Source of the DNA: Deltaproteobacteria bacterium
Lineage (GTDB): Bacteria; Myxococcota; B64-G9
Direction of reading: 5' to 3'
Length of the DNA: 5,278 bases
NCBI GenBank assembly: GCA_003647095.1
Contig: QMME01000311.1
Span: 1 to 5,278 of the forward strand
Numbering within the stretch: the first letter of the stretch is position 1; each line of letters opens with the position of its first letter. Below the pieces are notes generated by a model. That model did not search any database. It was not told the origin of the DNA and saw only the letters and a list, made by a program, of their open reading frames with translations. Both the position numbers and the translations under genes were made by a program. This document shows, in pieces, positions 1-5,162 of the stretch.

Positions 1-482
1 GTGACCACCCGCTCGATCCCGGGAAGCCGGTCCTCCAGCTCGGCGGGCCGGGTGGCCAGCTCCAGCAGGGCGATCAGGCCGCCGTTCGAGTGCCCGGCCA
101 CGTCCGCCCGCTCGATGCCTTGCTCGACCCGCAGCCGTTCCAGCCAGCGCCGGTACACGCCGACCGCCTGCTCCAGCCGACACAGGTTGGCCAGTGCCGA
201 GAAATAATAAGGGAAATCAGGAGCCACCCCGACGCTCAGCCCCATCGACTGGAGACGCCGACCCAGGCGATTCATGACGCTTCCGGTACAGAAGGCCCCG
301 GGAACCAGCAGCAGCGGCCGTGGCGGCCGGGGAGAGAATTCCTCTCTCTTTTCCAGGGTTGCCAGCGTCTGCCGGAGAGAGCCCCAGGCATAGGATGGCA
401 GTGTCTTGAGGTATTCCAGGTTGCCCAACTCCACCTCCAACCCGCCCGCCTGGACAGGATTGTCCCACTTGTGACGCGGCAT
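1..482 (-). CDS. alpha/beta-hydrolase (lipase/esterase-like), 3' end cut by window edge
   Basis: Reading the minus strand from the ATG at 482 gives 160 whole codons without a stop before the window ends, so the C-terminal part is missing. Residues 57-71 (PLLLVPGAFCTGSVM) look like the strand and glycine turn that form the oxyanion hole of an alpha/beta-hydrolase. Residues 130-135, GHSNGG, are the nucleophile elbow, with Ser132 as the expected catalytic serine. The acid and histidine of the triad would lie beyond the edge. This combination is typical of lipases, esterases and related acyl hydrolases. The substrate cannot be told. The first ~55 residues precede the fold core and have more A/T-ending codons than the rest. 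The ATG at 482 is the only ATG, GTG or TTG in this frame after the iorB stop, but it has no clear Shine-Dalgarno site. A real start further inside is therefore possible. It lies 111 bases downstream of iorB on the same strand, separated by a hairpin and direct repeats, so it may be a separate transcription unit. Confidence 0.82.
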   Translation of the reverse strand, partial: MPRHKWDNPVQAGGLEVELGNLEYLKTLPSYAWGSLRQTLATLEKREEFSPRPPRPLLLVPGAFCTGSVMNRLGRRLQSMGLSVGVAPDFPYYFSALANLCRLEQAVGVYRRWLERLRVEQGIERADVAGHSNGGLIALLELATRPAELEDRLPGIERVV

Positions 483-487
483 GTCAA
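459..487 (-). promoter_or_regulatory. possible sigma70-like promoter overlapping the hydrolase start
   Basis: On the minus strand a perfect -35 hexamer TTGACA (487-482) is followed after exactly 17 bases by GACAAT (464-459), which matches 4 of 6 positions of the -10 consensus. The -35 hexamer contains the first base of the ATG at 482, so a transcript from here would begin inside the annotated reading frame and would need a downstream start codon. In-frame TTG and GTG codons about 40-50 bases inside the gene are candidates. This could be chance and is scored low. Confidence 0.25.
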
Positions 488-494
488 GAGATGC

Positions 495-512
495 CCGGGG
501 GAGCCGGGGGAG
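495..512. repeat. 9-bp tandem repeat, two copies
   Basis: CCGGGGGAG occurs twice back to back (495-503 and 504-512) on the plus strand. Read in the gene direction it is a C-rich pyrimidine block just upstream of the hydrolase ATG. Two five-G runs on the plus strand are too few for an intramolecular quadruplex. It may be replication slippage or part of a regulatory leader. Confidence 0.6.
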
Positions 513-525
513 ATCGCGGACAGGA

Positions 526-569
526 GAGTGGATAACGGAGTGGATAAAGAGTGGACAACTGGGTGGACC
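526..569 (-). repeat. four phased direct repeats resembling DnaA boxes or an operator array
   Basis: On the plus strand the units are GAGTGGATAAC (526), GAGTGGATAAA (538), GAGTGGACAAC (549) and the weaker GGGTGGACC (561), spaced 12, 11 and 12 bases apart, so all fall near the same face of the helix. On the minus strand the first two contain TTATCCACT, which differs from the DnaA-box consensus TTATCCACA only at the last base, and the third contains TTGTCCACT. They occupy the intergenic space between iorB and the hydrolase gene, where either a replication-protein binding cluster or an operator for a cooperative regulator could sit. No regulator gene is visible to choose between them. Confidence 0.65.
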
Positions 570-570
570 G

Positions 571-592
571 TTTGCCGGGAAAACCCGGCAAA
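571..592 (-). terminator. perfect 9-bp stem-loop directly after iorB
   Basis: TTTGCCGGG (571-579) and CCCGGCAAA (584-592) are exact reverse complements around a four-base loop, starting one base after the iorB stop codon. The stem is GC-rich at the loop end and closed by three A:T pairs. Its position fits the 3' end of the VOC-iorA-iorB transcript. There is no run of T after the stem on either strand, so it is not a textbook intrinsic terminator. It may be a poorly canonical terminator, a 3'-end stabilising hairpin, or a palindromic protein site. Confidence 0.5.
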
Positions 593-593
593 T

Positions 594-1184
594 TCACACG
601 GCCTGGCGTCCCAGATCGAAGGCGCGGCGGTTGACCTCCTGGAAACGCGGGTGGATGCGTCGCTCGATGGCCTGCCAGATGAACTCGCCGGCAAAGGGCA
701 GCGCCCCCAGGCCGGCCAGCGCCCCCAGCATCACCACGTTCATGGTGCGCACCAGCCCCGCCCGGGTGGCCAGGTCGCGGGCATCGACCAGGTGCATCTC
801 GGCCGCGGCCCGGCGCACCGGCCCCAGCAGCTGCTCCAGCTCCGGGTATAGCTCGCCGCGAATGGCCAGCTCGAAGGGAACGATGACCGCCCCGCTGGCC
901 ACCACCCGGGTATGCGGGCCCATGTAGGGAAGCGCCCGGCGGGTCTCCATCGGCTCCAGCCCGACCACCACGTCGGCAGTGCCGGCGCCGATGTGGGCGC
1001 TGCGCACCTCGCCCACCACCACCGAGCACTCCACCGGCCCGCCCCGCTGGGACATTCCGTGCAGCTGCCCCACCATCACCGGCAACTCGGCCAGCATGGC
1101 CGCCTCCCCCACCAGCCGGCCGGCGGTGAGCGCTCCCTGTCCACCCACCCCGGCCACCAGCAAGCGGAAGGTCGGCACCTTCAT
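594..1184 (-). CDS. iorB: indolepyruvate oxidoreductase subunit beta (IorB)
   Basis: The 196-residue protein has the length and motifs of the gamma-type (POR/KOR gamma-like) subunit that pairs with IorA in indolepyruvate:ferredoxin oxidoreductase. This enzyme converts aryl 2-oxoacids plus CoA into aryl-acetyl-CoA, CO2 and reduced acceptor in the cytoplasm. Visible signatures are the N-terminal glycine loop GVGGQG (residues 12-17), the motif HGMSQRGG (42-49), and the C-terminal helix around Asn149 (NVVMLGALAG). All are regular features of the family, and nothing looks truncated. The ATG at 1184 overlaps the iorA stop as ATGA, so the two genes are translationally coupled, and it is preceded by a strong ribosome-binding site inside the end of iorA. 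The frame stays open far upstream, but that part is a shadow of iorA. The exact substrate (indole-, phenyl- or hydroxyphenylpyruvate, or another 2-oxoacid) cannot be read from sequence. Confidence 0.95.
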   Translation of the reverse strand: MKVPTFRLLVAGVGGQGALTAGRLVGEAAMLAELPVMVGQLHGMSQRGGPVECSVVVGEVRSAHIGAGTADVVVGLEPMETRRALPYMGPHTRVVASGAVIVPFELAIRGELYPELEQLLGPVRRAAAEMHLVDARDLATRAGLVRTMNVVMLGALAGLGALPFAGEFIWQAIERRIHPRFQEVNRRAFDLGRQAV

Positions 1185-4100
1185 GCTTCCCCCTCCCGGG
1201 CCGAGCCCTCGGGCGGCCCCGGCCGCACCGGCGGCTCGCCACCTCCGTCGGCCACCTTCACTATGGCACCGTTGGGGCACAGTTCGGCACACACCCCGCA
1301 GCCCATGCACAGCTCGGGATCGATGTGAATGCCCCGGTCGTCGCTGAAGAAGGCCGGGCAACCGAACAGGTCGATGCAGCTGCGGCAGGTACCGCAGCTG
1401 CCGCACAGCAGGCAGCGGGCGGCCTCGCGCCGGGCCTGCTCGTCGCTGAACACCCCGCTGACCTCGTCGAAGTCTTCCCGGCGCTGCCCGGCCGGGCGCT
1501 CGGGGGCGTGCTGGCGGGCGGGAACTTCCGCGGGCACCGGCCACCCCGTCGTCGATGGGCCCGGTGGAGTCGGTGCCGGCACCTTCCAGCCGGGCTCGTG
1601 CCCGGGCCGCAGGGCCGCGTCCATGCTGGCCGCCGCCCGCCGCCCCGAGGCGATGGCCCAGGTGACGGTTCGCTTCCCCGGCACCAGGTCGCCGGCGGCA
1701 AACACCCGCTCGCGTGAAGTCCGCCCGCTGGCGGGATCGATGTTCACCAGCCCGCCGGGCAGGATCTCCACCCGGCCGTCCAGGCCCAGGCCGCCGGCGT
1801 CCTGCAGCTGCCCCACCGCCGCCAGCACCAGGTCGGCCTCGAGCAGCTGCTCCTGGCCGGCCACCGGCACGGGCCGGGCCCGGCCGCTGGCGTCGGGCTC
1901 TCCCGGGCGGGTCCGGCATGCCAGCAGGCCGCCCGGACGCAGCTCGAGCGGAGCCAGCCGGCACAGGATCCGTACGCCCTCCTGCTCGGCCGCGGCAATC
2001 TCCTCGGCGAAGGCAGGCATCTCTTCGCGCCCCCGGCGGTAGGCGATGGTGACCCGGGCGCCCCGGCGCCGGGCCGAGCGGGCGGCATCCACGGCGGCGT
2101 TGCCGCCGCCCACCACCACCACCTGCCCGGCGGGGGGAACTTCCTCGCCGGTGCTGCACCTCCGGAGGTACTCCAGCGCCGGCATCACCGGCGGCGCCCC
2201 GGTACCTGCCGGCAGCTCCAGCCGGGCATCGTGCCCTCCCCCGCAGGCCAGGCACACGGCGTCGAAATCAGCCAGCAGGCCCTCCAGCGACAGCTCCCGG
2301 CCCAGAGACCGGCCGCCGGCGAACTCGACTCCCAGCGACAGTATGGCGGCGATGTCGCGCTCGAGGGCCTCCCGCGGCAGGCGGTAGGGAGGAATGCCAT
2401 AGCGCAGCAGCCCTCCGGGCTCGGCGGCGGCATCGAACAGCGTCACCCGCCAGCCGCGGCGGCGCAGCTCCCGGGCCGCCGCCAGGCCGGCCGGACCCGC
2501 CCCCACCACCGCCGCCCGCAGGCCGCAGTCCTCGCCGGGCTGGCCGCCGGGAAAACCCCGCTGCCGGGCCTGCTCGACCAGGTAGCGCTTGAGCTCGTTG
2601 ACGGCCAGGGGTTCACCGGCCCCTCCGAGCACGCAGGAGCGCTCGCAGGGGCGGTCGCATACCCGGCACACCGTCTCCGGCAGCACCAGCTTGTCGAGCA
2701 TGTGCTCGAGCGCCGCCGCGGCCCGCCCGGCCAGGATATCGCCGACGTATCCCTGGATGCACAGCCCCAGGGGGCAGGCCTGGCTGCAGGGGGGCCGCCC
2801 CCGGGCCTCGCCGCCGCGCCGGATGCGCCCCAGCACCAGCTGGCGCTCGAATTGCTCTTCCACCGCGCGGCCGCAACGCAGGCCCTCGGCCTCCAGGCCG
2901 CAGGAGCGGCAGCGCTGCGGGTCTACCCGGTAGGTGGCCTGGCGATAGGGTTGCTGCAACTGCCGGGCCAGGAATACCGGGCAGGGCCGCTCGAAGATCA
3001 CCACGCTCACCCCGCTCGCCCGGCGTGCCCGATCGAGCACCCGCCGGGAAGCCGGCAGGTCGTAGGGATCCACCACCTGCACCTGCTCCACTCCCAGGGC
3101 ACGCACCAGCCCGGCGATGGATACCCGGCGTCTCAACCGCCCGTCTTCCAGGTGCACCTCCGGGCTCTCCTGGAAGCCGGTCATGGCGGTCACCTGGTTG
3201 TCGAGAATGACGGCCACCACGTTGGCCTGCTGCTTGACCGCGTCCAGCAGCGCCGGCAGGCCCGAGTGGAAGAAGGTGGAATCCCCCAGGATGCCCACTG
3301 TGCGCTCGCCGGTGACGGCCGCCACCCCCGCGGCCAGGGTGAAGCCGGCGCCCATGCACAGCAGGGCATCGGCCGTCTGCAGGGGCTTGCCGTAGCCCAG
3401 GGTGTAACAGCCGATGTCGTTGAAGTAGAGACTGCCGGGCCCGAATACCGTCCGCAGGGCGAACTGGGCCGCCCGGTGGGGACAGCCCGGGCACAGGCTG
3501 GGAGGCCGGGCCGGCAGCTGCTCGGGTTCCGGGGTGGCCGCCGGCGGCGGCCCCAGGCCGAAGGCCCGGTGCAAGGCGGAGGCGATGTGCCCGGGCTGGT
3601 ACTCGAAGGCCCGGGGCAGGTGACCGGTGTGCTTGCCGAGGATCTCGATGTCGAGCCCGCGTCGGCCGGCCAGGGCCTGCAGGGCGTCTTCCAGGAAGGG
3701 TGTGAGCTCCTCCACCACCAGCAGGCGGCGCACACCGGCCAGCAACTCGCAGAGGCGATCTTCCGCCAGGGGATAGACCGCCCCCAGCTCCAGCAGGCGC
3801 AGGCGGTCGGCCAGGCCCAGCTCCTCGACCAGGTCGGCGCACATCGCCGCCGGGGCGCCGGAGGCCAGCAGCGCCTGCTCGCCCGAGCCCCGGGACGCCA
3901 GGAAGGGCGGGGCGGCCAGCAGCCGGCGGGCCCGGTCCAGGCGCTCGTCCAGCTCCAGGCGCAGGCGCCGGGCGTTGGCGGGAATGGGCACCAGCCGTTG
4001 CGGCTCGCGCTGGAAGCGGGCCTGGCGCCGCGGCTCGAGAGTACCTAGCTCGATCACCTGGCGGGTGTGGCACACCCTGGTGGTGGGCCGCAACAGCACC

Positions 4101-4609
4101 GGCAAGCGGCAGGTCTCGGAAAGCTCGAAGGCGAAGCGGGCCATCCGGTGAGCCTGGGTCGGGGTGGCGGGATCGAGCACCGGCAGCCCCAGCATGGGCC
4201 CCAGCCAGCGCTGGTCCTGCTCGTTGGGGCTGGTGCGGCAGGAGGGATCTCCGGCCGCCACGATGACCAGGCCGGCCCGCACCCCCACGTAGGGAATGGT
4301 GGACAGCGGGTCGCCGGCGTACATCAGGCCCAGGTGCTTCATGGAGCAGATGGCCCGCACCCCGGCCAGGCAGGCGGCGAAGGCCACCTCCAGGGCGATC
4401 TTCTCGTTTACCGAGTACTCGAAGACGATGCCGGCCGGCCCGGCCAGGCGGGCGAAGGAATCGGTTATCTCCGAAGACGGGGTACCCGGGTAACCGGAGG
4501 CAAACCCCACCCCGGCCTCCAGGGCGCCGCGCACGATGGCCTCGTTGCCCAGCAGGCACTCGCTGCCCCCGACCGCCGACAGCAGGGGATCTGGCAACGA
4601 CCCGGGCAC
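1181..4609 (-). CDS. iorA: IorA fused to GltD-like FAD/NADPH oxidoreductase and 2[4Fe-4S] ferredoxin domain
   Basis: The protein has 1142 residues against roughly 600-650 for ordinary IorA. Residues ~14-200 are the pyrimidine-binding thiamine-diphosphate domain (VNEKIALEVA at 67-76, with the family's conserved glutamates). Residues ~240-345 are the transketolase C-like domain. Residues ~370-560 are the diphosphate-binding domain, with LCPGCPHR at 372-379 and GDSTFFHSG at 442-450 followed by Asn471, the usual Mg/thiamine-diphosphate signature. A cysteine pair (567, 570) precedes a GltD-like module: Cys608, 612, 648, 651, 655 and 659 for iron-sulfur binding, the FAD loop GAGPAG at 703-708, the nucleotide loop GGGNAAVD at 834-841 with YRRGREEMPA at 857-866 (the GltD-type NADPH site), and the second FAD motif AAGD at 971-974. 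A proline-rich linker (~1003-1045) leads to a 2[4Fe-4S] domain with cysteines at 1072, 1075, 1078, 1084, 1101, 1104, 1107 and 1111. The GTG at 4609 is chosen because GGAG lies seven bases upstream. Inferred role: 2-oxoacid oxidation coupled internally to NADP(H). Confidence 0.93.
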   Translation of the reverse strand: MPGSLPDPLLSAVGGSECLLGNEAIVRGALEAGVGFASGYPGTPSSEITDSFARLAGPAGIVFEYSVNEKIALEVAFAACLAGVRAICSMKHLGLMYAGDPLSTIPYVGVRAGLVIVAAGDPSCRTSPNEQDQRWLGPMLGLPVLDPATPTQAHRMARFAFELSETCRLPVLLRPTTRVCHTRQVIELGTLEPRRQARFQREPQRLVPIPANARRLRLELDERLDRARRLLAAPPFLASRGSGEQALLASGAPAAMCADLVEELGLADRLRLLELGAVYPLAEDRLCELLAGVRRLLVVEELTPFLEDALQALAGRRGLDIEILGKHTGHLPRAFEYQPGHIASALHRAFGLGPPPAATPEPEQLPARPPSLCPGCPHRAAQFALRTVFGPGSLYFNDIGCYTLGYGKPLQTADALLCMGAGFTLAAGVAAVTGERTVGILGDSTFFHSGLPALLDAVKQQANVVAVILDNQVTAMTGFQESPEVHLEDGRLRRRVSIAGLVRALGVEQVQVVDPYDLPASRRVLDRARRASGVSVVIFERPCPVFLARQLQQPYRQATYRVDPQRCRSCGLEAEGLRCGRAVEEQFERQLVLGRIRRGGEARGRPPCSQACPLGLCIQGYVGDILAGRAAAALEHMLDKLVLPETVCRVCDRPCERSCVLGGAGEPLAVNELKRYLVEQARQRGFPGGQPGEDCGLRAAVVGAGPAGLAAARELRRRGWRVTLFDAAAEPGGLLRYGIPPYRLPREALERDIAAILSLGVEFAGGRSLGRELSLEGLLADFDAVCLACGGGHDARLELPAGTGAPPVMPALEYLRRCSTGEEVPPAGQVVVVGGGNAAVDAARSARRRGARVTIAYRRGREEMPAFAEEIAAAEQEGVRILCRLAPLELRPGGLLACRTRPGEPDASGRARPVPVAGQEQLLEADLVLAAVGQLQDAGGLGLDGRVEILPGGLVNIDPASGRTSRERVFAAGDLVPGKRTVTWAIASGRRAAASMDAALRPGHEPGWKVPAPTPPGPSTTGWPVPAEVPARQHAPERPAGQRREDFDEVSGVFSDEQARREAARCLLCGSCGTCRSCIDLFGCPAFFSDDRGIHIDPELCMGCGVCAELCPNGAIVKVADGGGEPPVRPGPPEGSAREGEA
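1192..1196 (-). promoter_or_regulatory. ribosome-binding site of iorB
   Basis: GGAGG, seven bases before the ATG at 1184, lies within the last codons of iorA. It fixes the iorB start and allows independent as well as coupled initiation. Confidence 0.85.
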
Positions 4610-4611
4610 CG

Positions 4612-4656
4612 CTAGGCTCCGGCGGCTGGCAGGTTCGGCAGGCAGGCGACCATCAT
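4612..4656 (-). other. possible 14-residue bridging mini-ORF between the VOC gene and iorA
   Basis: An ATG at 4656 overlaps the VOC stop as ATGA, and a second ATG follows immediately. The frame runs MMVACLPNLPAAGA to a TAG at 4614-4612, only two bases before the iorA GTG, and its end covers the iorA ribosome-binding site. It could carry ribosomes across the gap and couple translation of the two genes. It has no run of a single amino acid that would suggest attenuation, and its own ribosome-binding site is weak. It may be chance. Confidence 0.2.
4617..4620 (-). promoter_or_regulatory. ribosome-binding site deciding the GTG start of iorA
   Basis: GGAG stands seven bases before the GTG at 4609, an ideal distance. 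No better in-frame start lies nearby, so this site supports the non-ATG start. Confidence 0.75.
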
Positions 4657-5072
4657 TTTCCCGCAGCGCTCCCCCGGTCGTCGATCACTTCCAGCAACAC
4701 CCCGTTCACCGCCCGGGGATGGACGAAGGCGAACTCGCAGTCGCGGAAGCGGCGTGCCCCGCCGATGAGCGGCAGGCCTCGCTGTTCCAGTTCCTGCATG
4801 GCCGCGCGGGTGTCGTCGACGTTGAGCGACACCAGCATGATCCCCTCGCCGTGCCTGGCGATGAACCTGGCCACCTCGCCGTCGGGGCTGGTCGATTCCA
4901 TCAACTCGAACCCCACCTCCCCGAGCAGGTAACGGGCCACCCGGATCTGCTCGCCCTGGTGCACGTACTCGTCGTCGGGCCGGTCCTTGCCCAGCAGCGG
5001 TTCCCAGACGCGCCGGGCGGCGTCCAGGTCGCGCACGGCGATGCTGACATGATCGATCCTGTTGATCTTCAC
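4653..5072 (-). CDS. VOC-family protein, methylmalonyl-CoA epimerase-like with an altered metal site
   Basis: The 139-residue protein has the two beta-alpha-beta-beta-beta modules of the vicinal oxygen chelate fold. It resembles methylmalonyl-CoA epimerase along its length: IDHVSIAVRDLDAA (6-19), FELMESTSPDGEVARFI (55-71), GEGI (75-78), and FAFVHPRAVNGVLLEV (114-129). Three expected metal ligands are present: His8, Glu56 and Glu128. The fourth, normally in a His-His pair after GEGI, is replaced by Met79-Leu80, so genuine epimerase activity is doubtful. The GTG at 5072 is chosen because the fold begins at once after it and GAGGAG lies nine bases upstream. An in-frame extension to 5180 adds residues unlike the family and would cover the promoter. 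It is the first gene of the VOC-iorA-iorB unit, with 43 bases to iorA. A role on a CoA thioester or 2-oxoacid of the same pathway is an inference from context. Its fold is much surer than its reaction. Confidence 0.88.
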   Translation of the reverse strand: MKINRIDHVSIAVRDLDAARRVWEPLLGKDRPDDEYVHQGEQIRVARYLLGEVGFELMESTSPDGEVARFIARHGEGIMLVSLNVDDTRAAMQELEQRGLPLIGGARRFRDCEFAFVHPRAVNGVLLEVIDDRGSAAGK

Positions 5073-5081
5073 GGCACGGCA

Positions 5082-5087
5082 CTCCTC
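5082..5087 (-). promoter_or_regulatory. ribosome-binding site deciding the GTG start of the VOC gene
   Basis: GAGGAG lies nine bases before the GTG at 5072. It supports a start exactly where VOC-fold similarity begins and argues against the longer in-frame reading. Confidence 0.75.
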
Positions 5088-5111
5088 GACGGCTGGTTGA
5101 AAAGTGCCACC

Positions 5112-5141
5112 CTTATGACACGCTGCCAGTCGCACTGTCAA
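5112..5141 (-). promoter_or_regulatory. sigma70-like promoter of the VOC-iorA-iorB unit
   Basis: On the minus strand TTGACA (5141-5136), a perfect -35 hexamer, is followed after 18 bases by CATAAG (5117-5112), matching 4 of 6 consensus -10 positions. Transcription would start near 5104-5106, giving a leader of about 33 bases before the GTG at 5072. The surrounding DNA is less GC-rich than the genes. No operator repeat overlaps it. Confidence 0.5.
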
Positions 5142-5162
5142 GCCGCCACGGAGAGCCCGGAT

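Noticed and set aside
526..569. Short direct repeats considered as a CRISPR array
   Set aside because: The repeats are about 9-11 bases with almost no spacer between them, and there are no cas genes.
526..592. Replication origin
   Set aside because: The boxes resemble DnaA sites, but there is no AT-rich unwinding region and no dnaA, dnaN, gidA, rpmH or parAB gene nearby. It is reported only as a repeat array.
1..851. Plus-strand open frames across the hydrolase and iorB
   Set aside because: They are antisense to the frame carrying GHSNGG and to IorB, have no motif, and show shadow-type composition.
1185..2255. Upstream extension of the iorB frame
   Set aside because: It overlaps iorA in another frame and gives Arg/Gly/Pro-rich low-complexity protein. 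The IorB fold begins at the ATG at 1184, which has a ribosome-binding site.
2231..4048. 605-codon open frame on the plus strand opposite iorA
   Set aside because: It lies wholly antisense to a strongly supported gene, is rich in Gln, Gly, Pro, Ala and His, has no recognisable motif, and is the usual shadow in GC-rich DNA.
2613..4559. 648-codon minus-strand frame inside iorA
   Set aside because: Its composition is Gly/Pro/Arg/Ala-rich without motifs, while the overlapping iorA frame carries all expected cofactor motifs.
4657..5082. Minus-strand frame overlapping the VOC gene from an ATG at 5082
   Set aside because: The VOC-fold similarity is in a different frame. This one encodes Arg-rich sequence without motifs. 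Only its last 14 codons were kept as a possible bridging mini-ORF.
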